Shown here one piece after another: positions 8,058-16,015 of a DNA stretch of 64,000 bases (positions are counted from its first letter, which is position 1; the number at the start of each line of letters is the position of its first letter). The position numbers and the translations under genes were made by a program. The notes below the pieces were generated by a model, which was given only the letters and a program-made list of their open reading frames with translations, was not told the DNA's origin and did no database searches. The DNA comes from Oscillospiraceae bacterium (GTDB lineage Bacteria; Bacillota; Clostridia; Oscillospirales; Ruminococcaceae), in assembly GCA_022508885.1 (NCBI GenBank), contig JAFLUG010000001.1:1-64000 (forward strand), written 5' to 3'.

Positions 8058-8167
8058 GATCAGAATTTATATTATTTACTGAGGGGAAACTTTCTGTAGA
8101 AAGTTTCCCCTCAGACTCCTCTTCAAAGACTTTTTGTATGTTCTGCAAACGTATTAAATTCTGATTA
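8058..8167. repeat. Nested hairpin repeat (GGGGAAACTTTC family), copy A
   Basis: The inner hairpin CTGAGGGGAAACTTTCT / AGAAAGTTTCCCCTCAG is followed by a tail ACTCC..CTTCAAAGACTTTTTGTA (8079-8138). It is enclosed by outer arms ATCAGAATTTA / TAAATTCTGAT (11 bp, perfect). A second copy without the outer arms lies at 9025-9081. It sits between convergent genes and may also act as a terminator. Confidence 0.7.
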
Positions 8168-8179
8168 TTTGTCAGTTTG

Positions 8180-8713
8180 TTATTTCAACTCGTTTTTTAA
8201 CTCATCGTAAAGCGTGCTAAAAACAGACATCATCTCCTTGTCCTCATCACTTAGAAAATTATTTTCATATGAAAAAAATTCATTATATGTAATATAATAT
8301 GCTGTCACTGACGGATAGGGATTAAGGACTTCATTCATGCTCTTTCCAAGCAGACCGTTTTCTTTTACACGACCTGAGTTTGCCAGAAAGAACGCGTCAT
8401 AATCCTTTACACCGTCGATCTCCAGTATAAATTTCATAAGCTTGTTTTCTTTGGTGAAATAAAATGAATAAACATACGCTTCTTCTTCGTTTTCCGGAAT
8501 TACAACATTAAACACTTCAAGAATTCTGTTTTCCTGTTCCTCAGTGAATCCGACAAGCATTTTATCTTTGTCCCTGCTTGAAAAATGATGTTTATGATTA
8601 TCATGCATATCCACAGAACAGCCGGCAACACTAAACAATAAAGCGCACAGAATAAAGCATATTAACAAATAGCTTATAAACTTTACAGCGTTATCGGTTT
8701 TTCCGCTATTCAA
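8180..8713 (-). CDS. Hypothetical lipoprotein
   Basis: A 177-residue protein with a signal anchor (FISYLLICFILCALLFSVAGC); the lipobox SVAGC gives Cys at about residue 31. It is followed by a His/Asp-rich stretch (MHDNHKHHF) that could bind metal, and a globular domain of about 130 residues that I do not recognise (it includes FTEEQENRILEVF and NGLLGKSMNEVL). The start was set at the TTG at 8713 because AGAAAGGG, part of the preceding gene, is 7 nt upstream; the in-frame GTG at 8731 has no ribosome site. It is probably translated with the FakA-C gene, which ends 4 nt before it. Function unknown. Confidence 0.6.
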   Translation of the reverse strand: MNSGKTDNAVKFISYLLICFILCALLFSVAGCSVDMHDNHKHHFSSRDKDKMLVGFTEEQENRILEVFNVVIPENEEEAYVYSFYFTKENKLMKFILEIDGVKDYDAFFLANSGRVKENGLLGKSMNEVLNPYPSVTAYYITYNEFFSYENNFLSDEDKEMMSVFSTLYDELKNELK

Positions 8714-8717
8714 TATG

Positions 8718-8978
8718 TTACCCTTTCTCACCGCGCGACTGCCTTATCATATCCTCTACTACGATATCGTATATCTCGCCGAGGGTCGCGCAGTATTCAA
8801 GGATTTTCCACGGTTCGTTTGTGTGGAAATGCAGCTTTGCCGTGTCCTCATCGGCAATAACAAGCAGGCTGTCACCGACAAAGTGCTCTCGGATATATTC
8901 GTCAAGCTCGTCCTCGTCGATGTCCTTTGCGTCGATAAGAAGCTGTGTGTCGTATCTGAACTCGATTTCCTCTTCCAT
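8718..8978 (-). CDS. Stand-alone FakA/YloV C-terminal domain protein
   Basis: These 86 residues match the C-terminal domain of the fatty-acid kinase FakA (YloV): an acidic DIDEDELDEYIREHF helix, GDSLLVIADEDTAKLHFHTN and the closing IYDIVVEDMIRQ. FakA is normally about 550 residues and begins with a DhaL-type kinase domain, absent here. The piece is a complete reading frame with its own GGAGG 10 nt ahead of the ATG, so it looks like a true single-domain protein rather than a decayed remnant. A role as regulator or partner of FakA/DegV-type lipid metabolism is only a guess. Confidence 0.6.
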   Translation of the reverse strand: MEEEIEFRYDTQLLIDAKDIDEDELDEYIREHFVGDSLLVIADEDTAKLHFHTNEPWKILEYCATLGEIYDIVVEDMIRQSRGEKG

Positions 8979-9024
8979 GATATTATCCTCCGTATAAAAG
9001 TTTTATCTGCTTGCAAGATTTTAT

Positions 9025-9081
9025 CTGAGGGAAACTTTCTGTAGAAAGTTTCCCTCAGACTCCCTTCAAAGACTTTTTGTA
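9025..9081. repeat. Hairpin repeat (GGGAAACTTTC family), copy B
   Basis: CTGAGGGAAACTTTCT / AGAAAGTTTCCCTCAG with a GT-type loop is followed by the same ACTCCCTTCAAAGACTTTTT tail as copy A, 0.95 kb away. A diverged relative in the opposite orientation begins at about 13026. Here it separates nadC from the FakA-C gene. Confidence 0.7.
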
Positions 9082-9098
9082 CGCTATGCTTTACGTTT

Positions 9099-9938
9099 TT
9101 ACTTATTCCATTTCATTGAAATATCAAACGCCGTAACACTGTGTGTTAGCGCTCCAAGGCTGATTATATCCACTCCCGTTTCCGCAACAGCGCGGATATT
9201 TTCAAGCGTTACATTTCCCGATGCCTCAGTCTTGGCACGTCCGTTTATCAGCTTTACGGCTTCACTCATCTGCTCAGCGGTCATATTATCGAGCATTATT
9301 ACATTTACGCCGCATTCGAGAGCTTCCTTTACCTCGTCAAGATCGCGCGTCTCAACCTCTATCTGAAGCATATGTCCCGCCTTTTTCCTCAGTGCCTCGA
9401 CCGCGGGCTTTATTCCGCCGTAAGCGTCGATGTGGTTGTCCTTCAGCATTGCCGCGTCGGTGAGGTTATAGCGGTGATTTCTTCCGCCGCCGACAGTAAC
9501 GGCATACTTCTGGAGCGCGCGAATCCCCGGGAGCGTCTTGCGCGTATCGGTGATAGAAGCGTTTGTGCCCGAAACCGCTTGTACACATTTGTCTGTGTAG
9601 GTCGCTATTCCGCTCATGTGCTGTAAAATATTGAGCGAAGTTCTCTCGGCTTTAAGCATGAGGCGGGTGTGACCGCTGAAATTGGCAATGATATCGCCCT
9701 TCTTGACCCTGTTGCCATCCTTTTTGAAAAGCTCTATCTTCATTTCGGGGTCTAAGAGAGTAAACACCCTCAGCGCTATCTCAATTCCCGCAAGCACTCC
9801 GTCAGCCTTTGCCATAAAATACGCGCTTGAGGTCGAATTTTCATCTATCAGTAAATCAGCCGTGCTGTCGATGTAATTTATATCTTCGGACAACGCGGTT
9901 TTAATCAGATCATCAATATAAAACGGAAGTAAGATCAT
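9099..9938 (-). CDS. nadC: Nicotinate-nucleotide pyrophosphorylase (quinolinate phosphoribosyltransferase)
   Basis: This 279-residue enzyme converts quinolinate and PRPP to nicotinate mononucleotide, CO2 and PPi in de novo NAD synthesis. Visible motifs are ERTSLNILQHMSGIAT, RKTLPGIRALQKYAV, GGGRNHRYNL, MLKDNH and LDNM, which build the PRPP/quinolinate site. It starts 2 nt after nadB with AAAGGAATG upstream, so the two are co-translated. No nadA (quinolinate synthase) lies in the window. Confidence 0.95.
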   Translation of the reverse strand: MILLPFYIDDLIKTALSEDINYIDSTADLLIDENSTSSAYFMAKADGVLAGIEIALRVFTLLDPEMKIELFKKDGNRVKKGDIIANFSGHTRLMLKAERTSLNILQHMSGIATYTDKCVQAVSGTNASITDTRKTLPGIRALQKYAVTVGGGRNHRYNLTDAAMLKDNHIDAYGGIKPAVEALRKKAGHMLQIEVETRDLDEVKEALECGVNVIMLDNMTAEQMSEAVKLINGRAKTEASGNVTLENIRAVAETGVDIISLGALTHSVTAFDISMKWNK

Positions 9939-9940
9939 AT

Positions 9941-11443
9941 TTATGCATTCCTTTCGGTATTTTTATCAGTCAATATTTCAGTAAGTATAATAAATGCCAC
10001 GTCAGCAAGCGAGCTTGTTTCGGTATAATCCGTATTGATCTCATATTTTCCGTTTTCAAGCTCGGCTCGTAGCTCGTTTATTCTTTTAAGACCCTTTTCG
10101 GCTTCGGGATAGTCGGGATAAACAAAATAGGAACGCTGCATTATAGCCCGAATTTCCTTCTGAATTTCGTTCTTATTTGAAAGCGGTTTTCCGTCAGGCA
10201 ACGGCATATTATATTCAATTTCGTTAATATCGCCTGAAATATTACCGGATGTATATTTTTTGTTTATGTCCTCCGCGATAAGCCGTGAGAAAACCAGCGC
10301 CTCAAGCAGAGAGTTTGACGCGAGACGGTTTTTTCCGTGAACTCCCGTATGCGAGCATTCTCCCGCCGCGTACAGCCTCTCAATATTTGTTTCTCCCTTT
10401 CCGTCTACGTTTATACCGCCCATAAGATAGTGCTGGCAGGGATAGATCGGGATAGGCTCTTTGGTCATATCATATCCCTTTTCAAGTACGTTTTCGTAGA
10501 TCATCGGAAAATGATTTTTTATAAAATCCGCGTCCTTATACGAAATATCAAGCCAGAACTCGTCCGAGCCTGTTTTCTTCTGCTCCTCCATGATGCATTT
10601 TGAAACAACGTCGCGTGGAGCTAATTCCTTGCGCTCGGGCTCATATTCGGGCATAAAGCGCTCTTTGTTGCAGTTGAGCAGATAAGCGCCCTCTCCTCGT
10701 ACCGCTTCGGATATCAGAAAGCACTCTTGGTTTTTCCTGTCAGCAAAGGCTGTCGGGTGAAACTGAACATAGCTTAAATGCTCGATCTTTGCGCCGAGCT
10801 TATAAGCGATAGCAATTCCGTCGCCTGTCGCGATAGCGGAGTTTGTGGTGTAATTGTAGACCCGCCCTATGCCGCCCGTCGCCATTATGACATAATCGGC
10901 GCAGTAATATTCGTGGCCGTTTTCGTCAACAACATCCGCGTAAAACCCTTCGTTATCCTTTTCAAGTCTGCACAACACCGAGTTGTTTATGACCGTGACA
11001 TTTTTCAGCTTTTCTACTTGTTCAATAAGAGCAGTCTCGATTTCCTTTCCCGTCGTGTCCTTGTGGTGGGCAATTCTTCTGCGGGAATGTCCGCCTTCAA
11101 GCGTAAGCGCCAGAGTTCCGTCCTCATTCCGGTCAAAATTCACGTCGTATTTTTCGACCAGCCTTTCCACATCGCGCGGGCCCTGTTCAACAAGTATCCT
11201 TACATTGTCAAGATTGTTCTTATATTGTCCCGCGATAAGAGTATCCTTTATGTGAAGCTCAAAATCGTCGTTGTCGCTGTCCATGACCGCCGCGACTCCG
11301 CCCTGAGCCAGCGCCGAATTGCACAGCTCAAGCTCCTTTTTTGACAGCATAAGCACGTTTAGCTTCGGGTCGAGATTGAGAGCGGCGTAGATGCCCGATA
11401 TTCCTGTTCCGACTATCAGAACATCAAATTTTCTGAATTTCAT
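9941..11443 (-). CDS. nadB: L-aspartate oxidase
   Basis: The 500-residue flavoprotein oxidises L-aspartate to iminoaspartate, the first step of quinolinate synthesis. It has the Rossmann FAD motif VGTGISGIYAALNL near residue 10, HSRRRIAHHKDTTG, the substrate-loop region QFHPTAF and ISEAVRGEGAYLLN, and AGECSHTGVHGKNRLASNS. The start at 11443 follows AAAGGAATTTAT; an upstream in-frame ATG at 11488 falls in the intergenic repeat. In an anaerobe fumarate is the likely electron acceptor. It forms an operon with nadC. Confidence 0.93.
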   Translation of the reverse strand: MKFRKFDVLIVGTGISGIYAALNLDPKLNVLMLSKKELELCNSALAQGGVAAVMDSDNDDFELHIKDTLIAGQYKNNLDNVRILVEQGPRDVERLVEKYDVNFDRNEDGTLALTLEGGHSRRRIAHHKDTTGKEIETALIEQVEKLKNVTVINNSVLCRLEKDNEGFYADVVDENGHEYYCADYVIMATGGIGRVYNYTTNSAIATGDGIAIAYKLGAKIEHLSYVQFHPTAFADRKNQECFLISEAVRGEGAYLLNCNKERFMPEYEPERKELAPRDVVSKCIMEEQKKTGSDEFWLDISYKDADFIKNHFPMIYENVLEKGYDMTKEPIPIYPCQHYLMGGINVDGKGETNIERLYAAGECSHTGVHGKNRLASNSLLEALVFSRLIAEDINKKYTSGNISGDINEIEYNMPLPDGKPLSNKNEIQKEIRAIMQRSYFVYPDYPEAEKGLKRINELRAELENGKYEINTDYTETSSLADVAFIILTEILTDKNTERNA

Positions 11444-11468
11444 ATAAATTCCTTTCCAAGGCGAGCCG

Positions 11469-11670
11469 CCTTTGGCAATACATCTCATACGCGGTATGTT
11501 GTCAAAGGTCGTTGCTCGAATGATGCGATACTTCTATACTGCACGTTCACCGAGGCGAGCCGCTTGCAGACGGGCATAAGCTGCCTCCAAGCTTCCGTCC
11601 TTTGGCAATACGTTCCACACGCAGAACGTTACCAAGCGCTGTTGCTCGAATTATGCGATACTTCTGTATC
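11469..11670. repeat. Direct repeat, two units 130 bp apart
   Basis: The blocks at 11469-11540 and 11599-11670 share CTTTGGCAATAC, GTTGCTCGAAT.ATGCGATA and CTTCT.TA at a constant offset of 130 bp. Inside each, CTTTGGCAATAC pairs with the downstream GT(A)..TTG..CAAAG to form a hairpin (left unit CCTTTGGCAATAC with GTATGTTGTCAAAGG). GGCGAGCCGC also occurs twice (11459 and 11554). The repeats fill the 324-nt gap between divergent nadB and hflX and form the leader of nadB on the minus strand. They match no riboswitch I know. Confidence 0.65.
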
Positions 11671-11693
11671 ACACCACCTCTAAAACAGGCTGC

Positions 11694-11722
11694 TTGACAA
11701 GAAAAATAAAATTTGCTATAAT
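11694..11722 (+). promoter_or_regulatory. Consensus sigma-A promoter of hflX
   Basis: TTGACA, 17 nt, TATAAT with an extended TGC element: a perfect match to consensus, 46 nt ahead of the hflX start. Confidence 0.9.
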
Positions 11723-11767
11723 TTTCATTAAAGGGCGTCTGCCCGAAGTTTAATTAAGGAGAACAAA

Positions 11768-12988
11768 ATGCCCGAAAAAGCAATTTTAGTTTCCGTTGAT
11801 ACGGGTGAATATGACTGCGACGCGTCGCTTGACGAGCTTTCGGAGCTTGCGAAAACGGCGGGCGCGGTAGAAACAGCGCGCGTTATCCAAAAGCGTGAGG
11901 CTTATGAATCCGCAAGCGTTGTGGGAGAAGGAAAGCTCAGTGAGATCTCCGGGCTTTGCAAGACCTACGAGGTTCAGCTTTTGATTTTCGACTGCGAGCT
12001 TACCGCCTCGCAGATACGCAACATCGAGGACGTAACGGACGTTCGCGTTATCGACCGCACTATGCTAATTCTTGACATTTTCGCCGCGCGAGCGGTTTCC
12101 GCAGAGGGTAAGCTTCAGGTAGAGCTGGCGCAGCTTAAATACCGCCTTCCGAGACTTATGGGAATAGGCGCGAGCCTTTCAAGGCTCGGCGGAGGGATAG
12201 GAACGCGCGGTCCGGGCGAAACACAGCTCGAGACTGACCGCCGACATATCCGCAGGCGAATAGACAAGCTATCCGAGGAGCTTCGCGAGCTTGAAAAAAG
12301 GCGCGGCTATACGCGCTCGCGCAGGAAAAAGGACAGCGTTCAGGTAGGGGCTATCGTCGGTTATACAAACGCGGGGAAGTCCACGCTGCTTAATCTGCTT
12401 ACGGGAGCGGGCGTTCTTGCCGAGGACAAGCTGTTTGCGACTCTTGACCCTACGGCCCGCTCGATAGAGCTTCCAGACGGGAGAAGCCTGCTTATTATTG
12501 ACACAGTGGGACTTATCCGCAGACTTCCGCATCATCTTGTCGAGGCTTTTAAATCCACTCTTGAAGAAGCCGCGAGCGCGGACATAATTCTTCATGTCTG
12601 CGACGCTTCAGACCCGGAAGCCGCCGAAAAAGCCGACGTTACGCTTAAGACCTTGGCCGAGCTTGGAGCGTCGGAAATTCCCGTAGTCACCGTGCTTAAC
12701 AAATGCGATAAAATAAGCGCGGATTTTCCGACAGACGAAAAGACCGCAAAGATCTCGGCGCTCAAAAACGAGGGTATTCCCGAGCTTCTGCAAAAAATCT
12801 CGCTCAATCTCCCGCAGACCTCGCGCAGAATGAAACTGCTTTTGCCGTATGATAAAGCGGGCTTGTCCGCGCAGATACGCGTAAACGGAAAGGTGTTTTC
12901 CGAGGAGTACACCGAAAACGGCGTGCTTCTGGACGCGCTTGTGGAGCTTGCGCTTATAAAACAGCTAAGCAAGTTTGCGGTTGATTAG
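11768..12988 (+). CDS. hflX: Ribosome-splitting GTPase HflX
   Basis: The 406-residue protein has the HflX N-terminal domain, then GPGETQLETDRRHIRRRI, a coiled linker and a G domain with the P-loop GYTNAGKSTLLN, DTVGLIRRLPHHLVEAFKST (G3 and following helix), NKCDK (G4) and a short C-terminal domain. It splits stalled or hibernating ribosomes after stress and acts in the cytoplasm. AAGGAG is 7 nt before the ATG. Monocistronic from a perfect promoter; the downstream gap carries the hairpin array. Confidence 0.93.
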   Translation: MPEKAILVSVDTGEYDCDASLDELSELAKTAGAVETARVIQKREAYESASVVGEGKLSEISGLCKTYEVQLLIFDCELTASQIRNIEDVTDVRVIDRTMLILDIFAARAVSAEGKLQVELAQLKYRLPRLMGIGASLSRLGGGIGTRGPGETQLETDRRHIRRRIDKLSEELRELEKRRGYTRSRRKKDSVQVGAIVGYTNAGKSTLLNLLTGAGVLAEDKLFATLDPTARSIELPDGRSLLIIDTVGLIRRLPHHLVEAFKSTLEEAASADIILHVCDASDPEAAEKADVTLKTLAELGASEIPVVTVLNKCDKISADFPTDEKTAKISALKNEGIPELLQKISLNLPQTSRRMKLLLPYDKAGLSAQIRVNGKVFSEEYTENGVLLDALVELALIKQLSKFAVD

Positions 12989-13025
12989 TACAGCCAGCCA
13001 CAAATAGTTTATAACAACAGTGGTT

Positions 13026-13261
13026 TACAAAAGTTTTTGAGGGTTTCCAAAGGGAACTTTTTTCAAAAAGTTCCCTTTGGTCGCCGTAAAGCGGCGAAAC
13101 ACGCTTCTTGAAGCGCACCGGATAAAAAGCCGCAGGCTTTTTATCCATGGGTGTGGGGAAAACAAGAGTTTTCCCCACATTTGCTTTTCTCAGCTTTGCT
13201 GAGAAAAGCAAATCCGCCGTAGAGAGCGCTTAAAAGAACTATTAGCTGTTCTAACAGAACA
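13026..13261. repeat. Tandem array of six to seven perfect hairpins
   Basis: In order: CCAAAGGGAACTTTTT / its complement (13047-13080), TCGCCG/CGGCGA (13081-13097), CGCTTC/GAAGCG (13102-13115), GGATAAAAAGCC/GGCTTTTTATCC (13120-13146), TGTGGGGAAAAC/GTTTTCCCCACA (13152-13179), TTTGCTTTTCTCAGC/GCTGAGAAAAGCAAA (13180-13212) and a smaller TGTTCT/AGAACA (13247-13261). The left end (TACAAAAGTTTTTGAGGG) resembles the reverse complement of the tail of the repeat at 8.1 and 9.0 kb. It fills the whole gap between the convergent genes hflX and the galactokinase-like gene. Confidence 0.8.
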
Positions 13262-13268
13262 TCTTAAT

Positions 13269-14522
13269 TTATCCCAAATCAACTTCGCACGTTCCGACTG
13301 TGCGCACCGTCATTGTGTGACAGGCTCCTATGCCGAAAATTCTTTCCATGTCCATTTTGAACTGAGTCAGGCTGTCAAGCGGAACAAACGCCTGTATCGT
13401 TCCCTCAAAGCCGCCTCCGTGGACTCTGCATACCCCGCGCCTGTGAAGCGCGATCTCCGCGGCGCTCAGCGCTACGGAAAGCGACTGGTTTTTCAGGTCG
13501 TCGGGAGAGTAGACGTTCTGTAAGTATTTAAACGACGAGTTTCCGCTTTCCCTGACAGACGACAGAAAATCCTCAAAATTCTTTTTGGAAAGCGCGTGGG
13601 AAACCTTTTCCACTCGCATATTCTCGCAGAAAAAATGTATAGCTCTCAAAACGGCTCGGTCGCCGAATTGCTTGCGCAGATCCCTGATGTTAAGCATTAT
13701 GTCGTCAAGCGCCAGCGAGCGCAGATTGTCACAGTCAAAATAAGACGCGACCTCACGCATTTCGTCCCGAATCTGCTTATACAGATCAAACTGGTCGGGT
13801 CCCGGCTCGTCTGTAACTTCGATTATACAGAGCGCGTGCTCAAATTCGGCAAAATTACAGCTTATATTCTCAATAATGGGCGTGTCGCCGTCCTTAAAGT
13901 CAATTGCCGTAAATCCTCCCGACGCGCAGGAAAGCGCCCGCGTAAGCCCGCAGGGTCTCTGAAAATAGTTTTCCTCGGCGTACTTTGACGAAAGCGCGAG
14001 CGTTACGGGTCTTAGCTGACCCTCATTGTAAAGGTTTGATAGAATAATACCGGTAAGCACGCCGAACGCCGCCGCGCTTCCGAGTCCCGAGCCTCTGAAA
14101 AGGGTAGAGGTGGTATACGCGCGAAAGCCTCCGATTTTGTACCCCTTTTGTTTAAAATCATTGAGAACTCCGCGGATAAGCCCCGAGGAGCAATTTTTGT
14201 CGCTTTCTTTGACCTCAAGGTCGTTTAGATCGATCTTATCCTCGGGCAGTCCCTCGGATTTTATCGTGACAAATCCGTCGTCCGTCGGCTCCGCCGCGGC
14301 GATTATATCAAGGTCAACGCTTGCCGCGAAAACCTTTCCGAGGTTTTGCTCAGTGTGGTTTCCGCATATTTCGGTAGTTCCGGGAGTAGAGAAAAATTTA
14401 AGTTCCCCGTACCCGCCGAAATACTCCGCAAAGCCCTCTTTAAGCGCCTGATAGCGCTTTTTCTGCTTTTCAGCAGCGGACTTGGGATATATCTCATCTA
14501 ATTTTTTTATGATAGCGCGCAT
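13269..14522 (-). CDS. Galactokinase-family GHMP kinase
   Basis: This 417-residue protein is of the GHMP superfamily. A diverged galactokinase signature TEICGNHTEQNLGKV takes the place of the usual NLIGEHTDYN.G, with the phosphate loop as FRGSGLGSAAAF and the closing GHMP motif as HGGGFEGTIQAF. The Asp/Tyr of the canonical sugar-binding motif are Glu/Gln here, so the true substrate may not be galactose. The start at 14522 follows AAGGAG; 24 further upstream codons have no ribosome site. It lies 28 nt after rodA and is probably cotranscribed, with no galactose genes around it. Confidence 0.7.
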   Translation of the reverse strand: MRAIIKKLDEIYPKSAAEKQKKRYQALKEGFAEYFGGYGELKFFSTPGTTEICGNHTEQNLGKVFAASVDLDIIAAAEPTDDGFVTIKSEGLPEDKIDLNDLEVKESDKNCSSGLIRGVLNDFKQKGYKIGGFRAYTTSTLFRGSGLGSAAAFGVLTGIILSNLYNEGQLRPVTLALSSKYAEENYFQRPCGLTRALSCASGGFTAIDFKDGDTPIIENISCNFAEFEHALCIIEVTDEPGPDQFDLYKQIRDEMREVASYFDCDNLRSLALDDIMLNIRDLRKQFGDRAVLRAIHFFCENMRVEKVSHALSKKNFEDFLSSVRESGNSSFKYLQNVYSPDDLKNQSLSVALSAAEIALHRRGVCRVHGGGFEGTIQAFVPLDSLTQFKMDMERIFGIGACHTMTVRTVGTCEVDLG

Positions 14523-14550
14523 AATCAAGCTCCTTTTCGGTTTTATTTTA

Positions 14551-15705
14551 TCAGTAGAACATATGCTTTTCTTTTTCCCGATGAGCCGAAACACTCATCA
14601 CCAGCCCCATGCAGGCGTTTACCATGATAACCGCCGTACCGCCTCTGCTTATAAACGGAAGGGGAATGCCGATGACCGGAACAACGCAAAGTACGACTCC
14701 AATGTTTATGACCGTGTGGAAGAAGATCATCGCGAAAACTCCCACGCAGATAAGCCGTCCTAAAGGAGTCTGCGCGCCCGAGGCGTTTGACAGAAGCTTT
14801 AGGCACAGCAGCGCCAGCATGATGACGACTGTCATACAGCCGATAAAACCGAGCGTCATTCCGATATAAGCGAAAATAAAGTCGTTAGAAAGCTCGGAGG
14901 TGTAGTGATAATATTCCTGATCAAAGCCAAGTCCCGAAAGCTGCCCCGAGCCTAAGACGATCGTTCCGTTATATTGCTGATAGAACTTGTCAAGCTTTTC
15001 GGCCTCCTGAAGTTCCTTGTCAAACAGGATAAGCACGCGCATTTTGTGGTGGTCACCCATAATAAAGTTCCACGCCAACAGCCCAACAACCGGCACGCAC
15101 GCCAATCCGGCTATCATATACTTCCACGAGAGTCCCGACATAAACAGCATACACACAAACATAAACACAAACACGAGCGCCGAGCCAGCGTCACCCTGAG
15201 CTATTATAAGCGCCGCGGGGGCTAAGCCGTGTATACACACTAAGATCAGGTGCTTAGGGGAATTTATGTTTTCGCCGAGCTTTGTGATATGAGTAGCTAA
15301 AGTGATTATATAAACGAATTTCAGTATTTCTGACGGCTGAATTGTGATAACTCCGAAATCCAGCCACGCGATGTCGTCGTCGCGCTTCTTTCCGAGCGGC
15401 GTAAACAGCAGAAGCTGTAATATTACCGCAATGGGCGCGATAACAAACCACATCTTTGAAATAAACTTATAGTCCACCGCGCTTATTATAATTCCCGCGA
15501 CTATTCCGAGAACAGCCGCTATAATCTGCGTGCGGAAGATACTGTCGCTGATGAACGTTTTGAAAACGCCGTTGCTTATATACCCCGTTTTCGTCATGGA
15601 ATATATGATGTAAAGGTCAAACACAGTCAGCGCAAGCACAAGCAGCGGCAGTATCTTGTCGACATTTTTCAAATAATCTGCAATATGATTTAAGACAGTC
15701 TTCAT
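14551..15705 (-). CDS. rodA: Rod-shape SEDS glycosyltransferase RodA
   Basis: The 384-residue membrane protein has about ten membrane segments and SEDS family motifs (DDIAWLDFGVITIQPSEILK and, near the C terminus, GIPLPFISRGGTAVIMVNAC). It polymerises lipid II with a class B PBP (PBP2) during side-wall growth. It is near 390 residues as expected. The more usual GIPLPFVSYGG reads ISRGG here. In many clostridia rodA lies in the mre-mrd-min cluster; here it is apart from mreBCD-mrdA at 53.7-58.4 kb. A consensus promoter is 50 nt upstream. SpoVE/FtsW-type membership is the alternative. Confidence 0.85.
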   Translation of the reverse strand: MKTVLNHIADYLKNVDKILPLLVLALTVFDLYIIYSMTKTGYISNGVFKTFISDSIFRTQIIAAVLGIVAGIIISAVDYKFISKMWFVIAPIAVILQLLLFTPLGKKRDDDIAWLDFGVITIQPSEILKFVYIITLATHITKLGENINSPKHLILVCIHGLAPAALIIAQGDAGSALVFVFMFVCMLFMSGLSWKYMIAGLACVPVVGLLAWNFIMGDHHKMRVLILFDKELQEAEKLDKFYQQYNGTIVLGSGQLSGLGFDQEYYHYTSELSNDFIFAYIGMTLGFIGCMTVVIMLALLCLKLLSNASGAQTPLGRLICVGVFAMIFFHTVINIGVVLCVVPVIGIPLPFISRGGTAVIMVNACMGLVMSVSAHREKEKHMFY

Positions 15706-15755
15706 GTTACTCCGAAATTCTAAAAATTATTTAACTTATACCCTTACATTATAAT

Positions 15756-15784
15756 ATTATATACTTTTTTGGGGTTATTTTCAA
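15756..15784 (-). promoter_or_regulatory. Sigma-A promoter of rodA
   Basis: On the minus strand TTGAAA, 17 nt, TATAAT. Confidence 0.8.
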
Positions 15785-15908
15785 TAGGAATATTAAAAAA
15801 ATTCCGAAAATTCCCTCGCAAATATTTAACGCAAAAAGATAAAGCGTCCCGCTTATACGAGCAGAACGCCTGGATTATCTGTTGTTTGAATTATATAAAT
15901 TATATTTT

Positions 15909-16013
15909 CAGACTGTTGAGAAGCCCCCAGATGCGCGAAATCGGCATCACGATCAGCCTTTGTGGCTATCGTGATGCCGATCACAAAGCAGATGAGGGCT
16001 TATCGACAGTCTG
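15909..16013 (-). repeat. 105-nt long-hairpin element, copy 2
   Basis: The outer arms CAGACTGT (15909-15916) and ACAGTCTG (16006-16013) equal those of copy 1. The second arms AAGCCCCCAGATG and CAGATGAGGGCTT match copy 1 when this copy is read on the minus strand. The inner stem TCGGCATCACGAT / ATCGTGATGCCGA is perfect but unrelated in sequence, and the loop again carries a small AGCC/GGCT stem. It begins 2 nt after the acpP stop. The rest of the 310-nt gap 15706-16015 holds only the rodA promoter and A/T-rich sequence. Confidence 0.7.
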
Positions 16014-16015
16014 AA

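Noticed and set aside
13026-13261. CRISPR array
   Set aside because: The units are palindromes of differing sequence and length, not identical repeats with spacers, and no cas genes are near.
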